From positions 186,001 through 250,000 of the forward strand of contig JAYKKR010000021.1 in assembly GCA_036971615.1 (NCBI GenBank): 64,000 nucleotides of DNA. Reading direction: 5' to 3'. The position numbers and the translations under genes were made by a program. This document shows, piece after piece, positions 14,595-27,130 of the stretch. The first letter of the stretch is position 1. Every line of letters starts with the position of its first letter. The notes under the pieces were generated by a model, which saw nothing but the letters and a program-made list of their open reading frames with translations, searched no databases and had not been told where the DNA came from. The DNA is from Amyloporia xantha (Eukaryota > Basidiomycota > Agaricomycetes > Polyporales > Adustoporiaceae).

Positions 14595-17500
14595 GCTATC
14601 AATCCGGTACTCGGTTTTAGCTACGAAATCGTGACGCGTTGTCCCTACCATTCAAAGGATGTATGTCTGAGTTATTTTGTTTCCGATCATGTGTACATGT
14701 AACGAATGGAACTGCGTGGTAGATTTTGTCCGTGTATGTGCGGGCTTCACGACCACAAATGTAGCAGACTCACACCACTCTAGTCTAATGTCGACGGTCA
14801 ATATCTCCCTTCGATATGAATAGCTCATGTAGCTTCTGATCACAGGCTGACCGGTACCGCGAAGATGGTGGCGTTTGGAGGAGTGCTTTCAGTGGGAATA
14901 TTGCAACAAAATGGGTCAGTTGTACCTTCGGCCCTCGGGAACGAGGAGACCAAGAGATCTAGCCAGAGGGATAGCGAGCCTGCTACTGTCTCTATCTCGA
15001 GTCGCGCGATGCCCGCACTGACATATATACCTAGCCCTAGTTTTTTCCAGCGGGCCGCGGGGTCCTTGCCATGGTGAGAGGGTGCGCTGGCTGCGGTCGC
15101 GGATCTCCCCTGGTTCTGATTCGTCTTCCAAGTTCCAAGATGAGTCCTGCTCCGCCCTTGCGTGGTGACGCTGCGATGTTTTCTGACCAGGCCATGAAGC
15201 TTTTTCAACACAAGCCATATCATTTAATTGATACATGGCCCCAGTCAACGAATACGTGGATACTGTACATGCATGCTACATGAACATTGCACGTAATTGC
15301 CTGATAATAATATCTTCTGCATTCCCCGGATCATCTCAGCCTCGCGCTGCAATACGCTCGCTCAGCAGATTTCCGGACGGTTTACTCGGTGGACCACTAT
15401 GATCCTCCGAGGTAGATACCCAGCCGCATCTGCCTCCGTGTATGACCTACTTTCCAAGACGACAGGTCTATTTTTATGAGTGCCAAGCGCTCTCCAGGCG
15501 CGAGAATCGGGCTCCACAAATAGTGGTCTCACTTCGACACCACTAACATTTCAAGTAGGCAAGCAGGCAGCAAGAAGTACCGATGATCTCTGGCCTCGCC
15601 TTCGTCTTAGATCCGCTCATCAATAGTGGGCGTCATTCATGGCCAAGCAACTGACAAGGAGTCAATGTTACTCTGGCGTGATCCACAGGTTGCTTCCCGG
15701 AAGGTTTTAAACCCTGCTTGGTACGGTCAGCTTAACGAGGTTCGTGCTTGAATCGATTGAAATCACAGTACAAACGATTGATCACCTTCTTCTAGCGTTA
15801 ATCTTCAGCTTCGATAGCGAGTCAGCATTACCACTGACGAGTCAGAGGTAGTGACGCAAAGGATGGTTCCCCCTTCTTTCGTGCAAGTACCCCAGGCGGG
15901 CGTACAGTTCTTGCGCTCCTGTCAGTGGTCAGTCATGGTTTCTTATGGTTTTGGATTTGTCGCAAGGCATAGACATAAGGAGGTTAGACTGACCACAACT
16001 TAGCGCCGTATCTTTAGTCATACTCAGCAATAAGATCGGCATGTGGACCTGCCCAGAACATTACCGGGGAGAAGAGGTGAGATAGGCAGTCTATCATAAA
16101 TCTAAAAATACACGATTGAATAGATCGAATCAGAAACGGGCTCCTATAGGCTCCCATCCTGATGAAGGACATTTTTGGTATCTGCCGGGCTTATTTCACA
16201 TTTGTGCTATTGGTCCGTCCGACGTTGTTCTCACTTTTTCGATCAGACTGCCAATGTTCCAACCGCGACATTGTCATAGTGTTATCGGTGGTGGCCACGG
16301 CCCACAGCAAGTATGCAAAGTTTGTCCGGACCTCGGGCATGCCCCTTTTATCATCATCCCTAGAGTCTGGCGTATATCGTCCGAACGATTCCGTTCCTCC
16401 ACTGTTGAAGCTAGCGCTCTCGTTTTCTTGGACATTGACCGGCTCGGGGCTAGAAGCAGGGCTCCCTTAACCTTTGCCCACTGGCTTCATTTCAGCCCGA
16501 GAAATATGCTTCCATACAGGTCCGCATGGAATGGGAGTAAGCTGTTCTTCTTACAACCATGATGCCCCATTGATTGGTTAATGCGATATGCGGAGCCGTA
16601 TAGGATTCGTCTGGATCCAGTCGCGACCTGTCGCGAGCTCTTTCTGCTCAATCACGTGACCTCACCGGAAGGGGTAATTCTTTTTGGTTTGATCCTCATG
16701 GAATGTCAACCTTTTCCAAAGCAACGGCGAAGTCGCTCAAAATGCAGGAATCATACCAAGGCATTCATGTACCTACTCTTGGGACGACATTTTCCTTTAC
16801 TTCCGTTTTACAGCATAGGGAAGGTTGCATATAGCGCTCAAACCCGACCGTGATCAAAGTCTGCACCAGGGATGGTAGAGTTTCCTATATTGACCAAGAC
16901 ATCTCCATTGGTCGAGATCACGAGGAAAGCTCAAGACTTCCTCTGGCGTTAATCATGCTCTTGAGGTTCCTCTCCGCCTTTCGGCGGAGGTCATATCTAA
17001 CTCGATGTTGGTCAAGTGCGCACATCCCCGAGAACCATTTCACGATGTCTGACCTGTTGATTTCTAGATCTTGCCGGATGCTCGTCCAGCTGTCGATAAT
17101 CGCTTTCGGCCGAAACTATGTCTCTGTACTTCTGCGTCCCTCATCAATTGCAGCATCATTGCGTGCCAAGACCTCACCTGTCCTTAGAAGAGCATCTCCA
17201 ACCAGTGATAGTCGATATTACGTGCACAGCGTGATGCGGACAGTCGTTCGTAGCGATAGGGCAGCAGACGCTGTGACAGTTAATACGTCTCAGAAGACGG
17301 TAGGTTATTGGACAACTGGTTGCGGATTCGGTTTGCTCGACGTATCAGATGCCAGTATTCGCGCGCTTAGAGGTTTGTCGCAATCCGCATCAAGGCCATG
17401 TCAAGCTTTGTGACAACAGGTTTCGAACATGCTGTTATCCCGCGCATGTCTTTTGACCACCAATCACCGACGTAGTATCATGGGTACATGCACATGGGAC

Positions 17501-19844
17501 CGCATCGATATCCATCGGAAGAAGAGACAGTCTCCATCACAGAAGTCCAGCCGGATATGGTCCACAGGTCTAAACGTCTGGAGACCTCCCAGCGACGACT
17601 TGATTTGGACAATACCTGCTTAATCTTACACGCCCCCTGTTCATTGTGTCATTGCCTGCTGACGCTCGAGTTGTATCTTGGCGCCTATCCATCAGAAGCT
17701 CCCACCGGTGGCGATCTGCGTTATTCAATGAACAGGATTTGTCGCACATCGTTGGCGCCTGTCGTCTATTTCTGACTCTGAGGCTCATAGGCGCGCTCAC
17801 CGTTCGCGGGCAGCCAAGTCCTGCGCCGGCGGGACTTGCCTGTGTTACCCACCTAGACGCCGTCGTCGACATCGATGGTGAATCTCGTCCTTCGACGAGC
17901 GACGTAAGTATGTTCCGAGGTCGTCGTCGTCAAGTCGAGTGGGTATCTGCACAGGAAACCGGCGATTCGTCTCAAGCGCCGACCTATTATTGGATCAGGC
18001 TGGTCGAGGTGCAGCACTTGTTCTACACTCACACGTTCCAGTGGCGCATACACTACCACGGGCATGTCATAGATCCAAATCATGAATATCCCCATTCACC
18101 CAACACTCCCCGAGTCTTCACGAGCATTTGTTCCCTATCAGCGTTTTCGAGACTTTTGGCGGGATCAATGAGATATTTATGTCTCCATGCCTGGCTGATC
18201 CACACGGAGACTCCACTCAGGGTCCGCAGCGATACGCTGGCCCGCTATACGGATTTTGCGAAAAGGACGTTCCTTAGAACGTCTACGCCACCGGCGCGTC
18301 CGCCGGACCGATTGCTGCTGCGATGGACCGCTCAGTGACCACCGCAGAATGCGCCGTTTTCTGTGCACGCTTGGTCTCAGAGAACTAGGTTCGATGGCAA
18401 TGCGCATAGGGCAGTAATTGCATATTTGTTGCATATTTTCGTGACGTGCCCATGTCAGCCCGGCCGCTCGCAAGGCGTGTCTGTCGGCTCCCTGGACGTC
18501 ATTGTTCAGAGCGAGTCATCTGGTTGGCCGGGGCTGGGTGCGGGGCAGGGATACTGCTACAATCGCATTGTCGCCTATCAAAGAAGCGGGGCTCCACGAC
18601 GCCGCTGCGCCGCGGCTGCGACGATCCTTCCCGTGTCAGCGGAATGTGGTTTGGCTGTCGGACGGCGCCACTGCCTGCGCTCCAGCGGCCCACCGACGCG
18701 TTCGGCACACAACAGGCGACGCTGTGGATCGTTCTCGGTATTTGACTTTGCAGATCAGACAATTTGATAACCTGAACCGACAATTTGTTATCGTCCCCGC
18801 CGACGAGGGTCGGATCAGGGGACTGACTCTGGTGAACGCGCGAGATGCTGAGGCTGGTGAACCGGGCACTGTGAATCCAGCTGCGGCAATGGGCGAAGCA
18901 AGCGTGGGGAGAACCAAAGAGAGAACTCTGTGAAGTGCACCTTGGCCCTTCTGTGCCTCTGAGGGGCGCGGCGGACAAGAAAACGCCAAGTGCCAAGCGC
19001 CAAGCAGGGCCCAAGCCCTTGATAAGGTTCGGGATCACGCCGCGCATTCATATTCGTCGTCGGACCCTGCTCGATCGGGCGATTGCGTCCAGTATGAATG
19101 TCCACTGACGAGATCGGAGCCTACAAAGGCGCGGGTAGTGTATGTACTGTATATACTCGGGTCAGTCCTGCTGCTGACGCTACCTCCATGCGTCCCGCTC
19201 GCTAAAGGCTGAGAAGACCGGTAACGAATCATGGAAGGCTGACTCAAGGCGCGCACACGGTGCACACGCGCAGCCCGAGTCCACATGGAATTGGAATGAT
19301 CACGGTTGGATCAGAGAGACATTGTCAGGAGAAGAATTGGAGTGTCTTGGGTCCGGAGGCCAGCCTCGACCACAGGGGACGCAGCCGCAGGGCATGGCCT
19401 GGCATGGCCATGTTCGGTCATTACGTGACTTGCCCGAGAGAAGACAGTGATTCTCGGCTCGCTCTTGGCGCGCGCCATGGGTGCGGGAAGATGTAAAATA
19501 CTGCTCCCGGCGGTCTTCGCTAAGTTCGCTTTCGATGTTGATAGATGCCACCCATCTTAGCGCTGGTCTCACGCGTTTCTCTTCGTATGTATTTCTTTGT
19601 ATTTCCCACCCGGGCGCCCAACGATTGGGCGCGTACTCCAATTAAATGTCATAGATGACCCTGTTCCTAGTTATCCGACCGATGGCAAGATCCCCGCTTC
19701 CATATCACATAGATACATCCTTCTTTGTCAATGCGGAGGGCATGCCAAGATAAATAGAACCGTTCGAGCATCAGCGCTCCCCGCCCTCCGTCGCTGTTTC
19801 TCTCTTGGCTCTCCCTACTACTCCAACACGCTGCACACTATACC
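14595..19844. other. 5.2-kb gene-poor region
   Basis: Both strands carry only ORFs of up to about 230 codons with no recognisable domain (for example 16116-16562, 16850-17413, 17646-18338, 18502-18933 on +; 14840-15223, 18499-19047 on -). None can be joined to a neighbour in phase with a convincing product. I see no long terminal repeats, reverse transcriptase motifs or tRNA. Small local features are a CCTCTCCGCC/GGCGGAGG stem at 16970-16990 and CCAAG-repeats near 18985-19015. It may contain a decayed element or long non-coding RNA. Confidence 0.4.
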
Positions 19845-21426
19845 ATGTCTGACGATACCGCCGCTAGGAAGAAGCGCAACACTACCGAGTCTACCAAGCG
19901 CGTCACTCCTGAAGATGACCACAGGCGTACGTCAGCTCATTGTGTCCGACATTCCACTCTGACATGATGCCACAGGCAAGCGTCGCAATCGTACCACCCA
20001 ATCATGTCTCAACTGCCACACATCTAAGCGCATGGTGAGCCCCTCCCCTATTATCATTTAATGTACGGTTCACGGACCTTGCATCGGTAGTGTGATCGCA
20101 AACGCCCCTGCGGCAGGTGCACACAATTAGGATTGGTATGTCCGACCCCCTTCTCCCGTTTCCGACGCACAGCTGAACATCGTACAATAGACCGGCCTTT
20201 GTGTCTACGAGGTCGATGACCCGAGCAGAAAGTGAGTCTACTTATTCTAACCGCTAATTCATGCGGTTAACATTTTGCAGGGCTTCTGGCAGCGACTCGC
20301 AAGACGAGAAGGATCGTCTGCAGAAACGAGTGGCAGAGCTCGAGAGCGTCATTCGAGAGGTGTGCATACTATAACGGATGAAAGCGAAAGGGCCTAGCTG
20401 ATATTGTCCCTCATCCAGCTCAAGAATAAGCCACACCCTCGCTGGGTTGCCGGGTCAAATGCATCCGACAGTGCTCACAAGGGTGCTATGGACGTTGTCC
20501 GAGATGGCAGCGTAGCACCACCACCTAAAGACATTCGATCCATGCCGTCTTCACCCACGATCTCAAAGCAAACACCAGCCTGTACCATCGACTGTACTTC
20601 CCCGAGCGTAAACAGGAGCGGCGCCTTCCTCGGCTCAACCGCATCCTCACACACCTCGTCGCGCAGCTCTCCCTTCATGGGCGCAATGTCATCACTCATA
20701 CCTTCCAGCCCATCGTCTGCGGATAGCTCACCACTCGACACACCTTCCCCAATGTCGCTCTCCCCTGTCGAGGGGCAGATCTCATCTGGCCCCGGTTTCC
20801 AGCCCGATTTCGATTTTTCCTCGCTGTTTCCACCATCGCATACAGATAGGACGGGGCTCGAGGAACACATGTTCAACGAAATCTTTGATCGCCTGATTCG
20901 CCAAGACGGGATTTGTGATAGCAGCCGCGCGGGCGAGCACTGCGGCTGCCTGCACGACCCCGCGAACTACAATGTCGTCCTCGAGCTGTCGCTGCGCCTC
21001 CGCAAGGCGGCGGACACTCTCGGCCGGGCATCAAAGCACGGGTCGGGCTCAAGCAATTGCGCTATCGCTCAGAACATCGCGGAATTGGACCGATTCACGT
21101 CGTAAGTCCCCACACCACCACAATCGCAAACGCTGCTCAACTATTTTTCCAGAGACGCCCTGGGGAACATCAGTACCCCTGCGGAGCCTTTTGCTGCGTA
21201 TCCTAGGCATGATCGGGCCACACTTCCAACCGCCCCTGCCGCGAATTCGTCTCTCCCTTACAGTGGATTTGGGACCGTGCGTCCGAATCCACCCGCATCA
21301 GCTCCCACAGTATCTCCGCCATCGCTGCAATCACCACGGTCATGGGACTACAAGAATTCGTCTTCATATCCTAGCCCTCCTTGGGAGGATTCATTCATGT
21401 CGTGGATGCCACAGCGCGCACGTTGA
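19845..21426 (+). CDS. Zn2Cys6 transcription factor, small type
   Basis: A fungal binuclear zinc-cluster DNA-binding regulator. Seven exons (19845-19926, 19976-20034, 20091-20135, 20191-20231, 20281-20359, 20419-21101, 21153-21426) give 420 residues. The zinc cluster lies at about residues 36-65: C-L-N-C, then six residues, C-D-R-K-R-P-C-G-R-C, then eight residues to the last Cys, i.e. CX2CX6CX5CX2CX8C. Three introns cut the cluster. A short coiled coil follows (DEKDRLQKRVAELESVIREL), the likely dimerisation helix. A Ser/Pro-rich region leads to a conserved-looking segment (EHMFNEIFDRLIRQDG ... GEHCGCLHDPANYNVVLEL ... LRKAADTLGRA). It lacks the large fungal-TF middle homology domain. The target genes are unknown. 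A TATA-like AGATAAATAG lies about 100 bp upstream. Confidence 0.88.
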
Positions 21427-22728
21427 AGGCGAGGACACGTCAGGGGATCGCGATTTGACCTGACTGTAAACGCCAAATAAACGGGCGAGTAGAGAGGATC
21501 TTCGACGGACGCGTGTTTTGTATGTAGAATAGCGCTGTATTTTTCCTCCAGAAGCAAACGATGATGTGTATGCATGTCTCGAAATGGACTCTGCCCTTGG
21601 GGGAAGACCCAGTCTGATCTTAGTCGATTAGATTACTTTTGGTATGGCGTCAGCGGTGCGAGATAAGCTATCAGCTGGAATGGGGCCATCTAGATCCTGC
21701 CAGTGATGCTTCCGCGCCTGTATCTAGATACGACCGGTCTCATTGGTAGAATCAACATTGTATAATTATGGCCATGCCAGAACCCCTAGCCTACGGCCGT
21801 TTTGAACCACAGGACGCTCGGTATTTTAGTTCAGCCCCTCCAGTGTCCGTCGTAAGGAATCCAACGCGACCGTCAATGCGCACAAGTCTGCAAACGATGT
21901 CCCGCCGGAGGTAGTGATCGGACAAGCCTCCATATTTCCTGTTAGAGTCCGAAGGCACGGGTGGCATTTACCGGCAGGGCGCAAGTTCCCTAATTCAATG
22001 CTCATCATGATTGCAAGCGGTTCTCTATCATGAGGAAAGCAGACACAGTCCCTTCTTTACACATGCGATTTGAACCCCTGTAGCACATGCCAGGTGACAA
22101 GGTGCCCGCGACAGTCGAAAGAGACCTAGCTATCTCGTGGACCACTGTAGGGCGTCTTGCGTAAGCTGCGGATTAAATTCCACCTCCGAGCCGATGAGCT
22201 CGTATAGAGCGGGCTTGTCAGACGGCGAAGGACCTGGGCAACAGTCCGGTGGATACAATCACCGGCGGCATTTGGATTTTCGCCAGTAAGCCGGCCTAGC
22301 CCGGTCAAAGACATCGAAGACAGTGCATTGAGATAGACCCTCTAATTTGACCGGTAGGGTCCCGCCGTTTATTAATGATACTCGGCATGATTAAACTTCC
22401 GCTCTAGCTTTCGCAACACATTCTCATTTGCACCCCCCGGTCGAGGTGCTCAGCGATATGGGTCCATAATTAATCGCCAAGAGGACGACTTGTGTATGGC
22501 TTTTACATCGAGATCAGATTAAAACAAACCCGACCGTGCAGATTGCAAGACTCATTTCCCCCACAGTTGATCGCACTAGCAGATTATGACAAAGTCACGT
22601 TTGATATCTGTTGAACCCACCACGATTGCAATACGCACCACCGATTTCCTTACGAGCCTATTGACATATGTAAGAGATCATGGGAACTGTTACCAAGCTC
22701 AGTCGCAGCGCATAACGTGACCATGCCA
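21427..22728. other. intergenic, left flank of the transposon
   Basis: About 1.3 kb, no coding exon recognised. Short minus-strand ORFs (21348-21575, 21826-22008, 22126-22314) have no conserved content. Confidence 0.45.
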
Positions 22729-22776
22729 CGGCCAACAGGACCCCTGAATATGAGGGAGGATGCCTCATGGCCTGTA

Positions 22777-22916
22777 CGGACAAATTTGTCCATTTTGGAG
22801 GCCTGAGGCGTGATTTTTTCCGGACAAATCAGGGGTTCCGGGGAATACAGGTATGAGGAACTTGCCGGACACATCCAACCAGACCATCGGGAGGTCTGAT
22901 CCCTGTACGGACAGAT
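22777..22916 (+). repeat. left subterminal CGGACAAAT motif cluster
   Basis: Copies start at 22777 (inside the 14-bp palindrome GGACAAATTTGTCC, 22778-22791), 22821, 22866 (CGGACACAT) and 22908 (CGGACAGAT). Short repeated subterminal motifs are the usual binding sites of hAT transposases. Confidence 0.75.
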
Positions 22917-23369
22917 GGCGGAGCAACCCATGCAGATATAACTAATGTAGCAGATGCATGTCCAATTTTTGCAAACATGACAGAGGTTCCCGGACGGCCT
23001 TGCACTCAGCCACAGTTGGCCTTGCCAAATTTGAGAAGGCTGCTCAATTCTGACACTTGGAAAGCACTCACTGGCGTCACACTCCTAGCCACTCTGATTG
23101 TTTATTCTGTTCAGACACGGCTGAATCCGAGTGCGCCACTTCAGCCATCCCCGCATTACCCGCCGAGTGTAAGTGACCAAAATAGGCAGGTCCGCAGGAG
23201 CGCGCCGCGAACCCAGGTCCAAATTAAGCAGACCTACAGTTCAACAGACGGAGAAACCCTGGTTGTTGATTGAGCAGTGCTGAAGACAGTTGAAGACAGT
23301 ACTTATTCCTTGGACCGTCATTCACCAGCACCTGAATTCGGTGATTTCTCGACGCATGGTCCCGCGGTT

Positions 23370-23555
23370 CGGACAAATTGGCAGTCGGTGGAGCCCTGAT
23401 CCCAACCCTGCTAAACAGCCCGGACAAATCGACGCTTGGCGGAGGCATGAGCCCAAACCTACCCAAATCCCGGACAATTTTAGCAAAAACAGCCGAAAGC
23501 CTGATTTTTTCCGGACATTTTTGCGAAAATTTTGGTAAGCGCCTGTGGACATTTT
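23370..23555 (+). repeat. right subterminal CGGACAAAT motif cluster
   Basis: Copies start at 23370, 23421, 23471 (CGGACAATT), 23512 (CGGACATTT) and 23546 (TGGACATTT). They have the same orientation as the left cluster, not inverted relative to it. Confidence 0.72.
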
Positions 23556-23617
23556 GGCCATATTTTGGGCCGTCGGGATCAGGCATTCCCTCCTATATTC
23601 AGGGGTCCTCGGCCAAC

Positions 23618-25766
23618 CCACGGCACCGCAGAAGCGTAACACTGAGAAGACTATCGCATCTGCCTGCCAAGAGTTGCCAAGTCCTCTGGGCAATTTCTGG
23701 GCGAGCCGAATAGAGATCGAGCTTGTAGTCTAACCTCAATATACCCAGACAGACCCAGACTCCCAGAGCATCTTTCGGCTCCGCAACAGAACCAGTACGT
23801 CACGTCAGGGAATACACGAAACCATCGGGGAACACTGAACAGATAGCCTTCGTCATCTGTATGTTGGAGGCCCGTTGTTCCGACAGCGGGATGATGTTGA
23901 ATAATTCCTTGCCCAAATATCTTAGGCACTGCTCAGGCTAGCGCTTGTCCGGCTCGTTCGCGCTAGTTTTGCTCAAGTTCGGTGGTGCCAGACTTTGAGA
24001 ACCACGAAAATCTGTCGCCATGTTCACTGACGCTCCCATTGAATGTGAGCAATGAAGTTACCAAAACTGAGCAAAGTTCGAGACAGCATCTCTACAAAAA
24101 ACATGACTGATCTTCGAAGGTCATACGACGCACCGCTGAGTCAGATGTATAGTCCTGACCGAAGAAGACCGTCCGCGGCCGAATGTACGCGGAACTCTCA
24201 GGCCACGCACGAAATCCAACAGTTAGGGTTTTTACTTGGCACCTGGACTCTGTCACCGTCCTGCAGAGAGCGAGTCGGCTGCAGTGTCAGGTTCAGCGGG
24301 AGGAATAGAACCAAATAGAAACAGATGGAAGATGCTCTGAGGACATTTGTCAAAGGACGTATCTCTGTAGCATCAGACTCCAGGGACACGGCACAATCTG
24401 TAGGGAAGAAACAGACGGCTTCTTTGCAAGACTAGCTCACCCCAGGGTCCAATAGGACCACCAATGGAACGAAGGCGATGGAGATACAAATGGAAGAGCC
24501 AGAGACGGCTTCCGGTGTTTATTGATCAGCACCACCCAAACCTCACCTGGTCAGAAAAGAACAATAAAGGTTAGCAAAAAGGAAGACGGATAAAATATGA
24601 TACACCGACGCAACGTCGTGAGCGGCTTGTTGAGACACTGAATCAGGACAGCCCCGTAGGACAACCTAGATCAAGTGCACGGAGCGGAGTCTGCAAGGAT
24701 CAACGCATGTCAGCGGTGGTGCAGCGGCATAGGGAAGTTAATGACACCAGCTAGGAACTTCCGCACAGCACATGACGGGGGAGTTGATGACAAAAGCACT
24801 GTCATACTCGGCGAGCGTATCTTCAGACCTTAGTCAAAGCCGTGAAATCCAGTCCGCCTGGGCCAAAAGGCACAGACCCCCCTCCCCTATCATGTTGCGA
24901 TACACCTTGAGATCTGGGGGACATTCTGAGCAAAACCCAACGAGAGAGGGTACGGAGTCAATCCGTAATCGTAATCTGACCTGGAAAGAGGATATCCCCA
25001 CATGGATGATTCAAAGATCTTGGAAACCGTGGCATGAGCAAGATCAGAAAGACCACGAGATCCATTCAGTAGAAATAAGTGCAATTCTGTACGGCGGCAA
25101 GTGGCCCTAGGTACAAGTACAGATAGAAATTAAGTTAATAACACCCGAGGTATAACAATACAGATACGCACCAGAACTAACCGGAAGTCGAGTAACATTG
25201 GACATTGACACGGTGACTGTCGCTACTCAAACGTGCATTGCAAAGTCCGGCGAAACGCACATCTGTGATGCCTGGCGCCGCCAATCGCGCGAGACGCGTA
25301 GTACTAAGAGCCGCCATGAGGCTATGAATAACTATGAAGCAACTATTCATAGGACGAAATGATTGAGTTCTACTTAGCCCTAGTCCGGGCACAAGAACAT
25401 TGCAAAGCGTCAGTCGATATCTGAGAGGAAAGAGTACTATAGCTAGCATGGTATAGACTCGGATCACCTGGAATACTTTCCCGTTGAGGGTGCGATGGCT
25501 ATCTCGACGATCCTGCGAGACAATCATCGCAGCAATTGCGAAACTGAGCGCAAATGCGTATCTCTGGATGTCTCCCAGCCCAGGCTAGTACTGTACTTGA
25601 GGCGGAACTCGAGAAGACGCGCGAAGGTTCTGCAAGAATGGCATTGCCAAATTCGGCGCATCCCTGTACCGCGCACCTTAGTCAGCTGCCTCCGCCACCT
25701 ACATAAGCGCCGATCGGTTTCCTTCGAACGCTCACATTTCGCGTACAGTGTTCTCGACGACCAACC
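23618..25766. other. intergenic, right flank of the transposon
   Basis: About 2.1 kb. ORFs at 24772-25110 (+) and 25177-25527 (-) show no family features. The latter has one hydrophobic stretch (VYTMLAIVLFP) but no exons to extend it. The last 200 bp are the U2AF1 5' region. Confidence 0.4.
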
Positions 25767-26670
25767 ATGGCCTCTCACTTGGTGAGCACTCGAGCTTTTT
25801 TATAGCATTGTTCATCTTTTCTAATGCTTTGATAGGCAAATATCTTCGGAACTGAGCAGGATCGCGTGAACTGTTCTTTCTATTATAAAGTAAGTCGCCT
25901 GCATCCCCAGCAGAAACCCTTTAGCTAACCTTTCTTAGATTGGTGCATGCAGGCATGGTGACCGCTGCTCGCGGAAACATATCAAACCAGCTTTCTCGCA
26001 AACGATCCTTCTTCCAAATGTCTACCACAACCCCGCGCATGACCCTGTCTGCAAACTGACCGACAAGGAGCTGCAAGAGGGTTTTGATGCTGTATACGAG
26101 GATCTGTACTGCGAGTTGGCAAAATTCGGGCATCTCCTCGAGCTTCACGTAAGTGATCATGTCCCGTACGTAAGTGGACTTTTCAGCTGACTAGTTTCCA
26201 GGTGTGCGACAATGTTGGAGATCACCTCATTGGCAACGTGTATGCTCGCTATGAGTGGGAGACGGAGGCTCAGGCTGCGGTTGATAACTTGAACGATCGG
26301 TGGTATGCTGGTAAGTTTTTGGTCCCTCATGCATGTTTTCCCTCGTTTGTTCACCGTGTCCTGTACAGGTCGCCCACTTTACGCAGAGCTGTCCCCTGTT
26401 ACCGATTTCCGCGAGGCATGCTGCCGCCAAAATGAGAACGGCGAGTGCAATCGTGGTGGTTTCTGTAACTTCATGCACCTGCGGCTAGCATCAAAAGACT
26501 TGGTGTCTTCCCTACGCCACGGTCAGAAGGTAGAGAGGAGACTCCACCCGCCACAGGCTGCAGGCGGCGGAGGTTGGGAGCCAAGCAAGCGAGAAGGTGG
26601 ACGGGGTCGTAGTGCTAGTCCATCGAGAAAAGGTCGTAACGAGGGCGAGGATAGGTGGACCCGGAAGTGA
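25767..26670 (+). CDS. U2AF1: U2AF small subunit (U2AF35/U2AF1)
   Basis: The U2AF small subunit recognises the AG of 3' splice sites and recruits U2 snRNP together with U2AF65. Five exons (25767-25781, 25836-25889, 25939-26148, 26202-26310, 26369-26670) give 229 residues (S. pombe has 216). The order is: start MASHLANIFGTEQDRVNCSF, the first CCCH finger [20 protein letters not shown], a UHM-type RRM (VYHNPAHD ... LLELHVCDNVGDHLIGNVYA ... AAVDNLNDRWYAGRPLYAEL), the second CCCH finger CCRQNENGECNRGGFCNFMH, then a short R/S/G tail. The tail is shorter than the animal RS domain. The first coding exon is only 15 nt. All key Cys/His residues are present. Confidence 0.96.
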
Positions 26671-27130
26671 GACGAATCTGTCAGACACATTTCTTGGCGA
26701 TTGCTGCCTGGCGCCTTGTACCCGATAGTCGTTGTTTTTTCCAGCTGCTGTCGAAAGAATATCTATCACTCGTTTATCGTTTACGTATCTGTCTGTTCGA
26801 TATACCCGACGTGGTGTCATTTTGCGGGAGAACTGGTGATTTTGGTGAACGCGGTGTGATGAAGGCCTGAAAATTCTTATGATCCATTGAGGGAAAACAG
26901 TCGTGATGCTCTCAGCTTCTCAACATCACAGCTGTACCTCGCCATTGCCGTGTCCAGCGCCTCGTCGAGCGACATTTTATGAGGAGGCGCAACACTTATC
27001 GTAAGACATTTTCTGATTACAACGGTCATCATCGCCCGAACGACGTTATCAACTCATAACAATCAAGCAATGTATAAGTTAAGAACATCCGCTGTCAGAA
27101 CCGTTCAGAGAAGCCTCCCGGAAGGGGTTA
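26671..27130. other. intergenic between convergent genes
   Basis: 460 bp between the stop codons of U2AF1 (+) and ALG14 (-). It holds 3' untranslated regions only. Confidence 0.5.

Larger units (their letters stand above)
22737..23609. mobile_element. non-autonomous hAT-like DNA transposon (873 bp)
   Basis: The ends are perfect 15-bp inverted repeats, AGGACCCCTGAATAT at 22737-22751 and its complement at 23595-23609, extending imperfectly to about 28 bp (through ...GATGCC on the left). The element is flanked by an identical 8-bp direct repeat, CGGCCAAC, at 22729-22736 and 23610-23617, i.e. a target-site duplication. An 8-bp duplication is the hallmark of hAT elements (P and a few other superfamilies can also give 8 bp). 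Inside are nine copies of a CGGACAAAT-like motif, four within 22777-22916 and five within 23370-23555, and none between. No transposase is encoded: the longest ORF (22977-23273, 98 codons) has no transposase motif and is probably chance. Mobilisation would need a transposase in trans. The intact ends suggest a fairly recent insertion. Confidence 0.87.

Noticed and set aside
14840..15248. ORFs of 70-127 codons on both strands
   Set aside because: Mutually overlapping shadows without conserved features.
17646..18338. 230-codon plus-strand ORF
   Set aside because: Composition and content show no domain, no exons extend it, and overlapping ORFs on both strands are of similar quality.
22977..23273. 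98-codon ORF inside the hAT-like element
   Set aside because: No transposase motif or other conserved content, and its length is compatible with chance.
25177..25785. Minus-strand ORF pair with a hydrophobic segment upstream of U2AF1
   Set aside because: No second membrane segment or start region can be joined, and the region is the U2AF1 promoter side.
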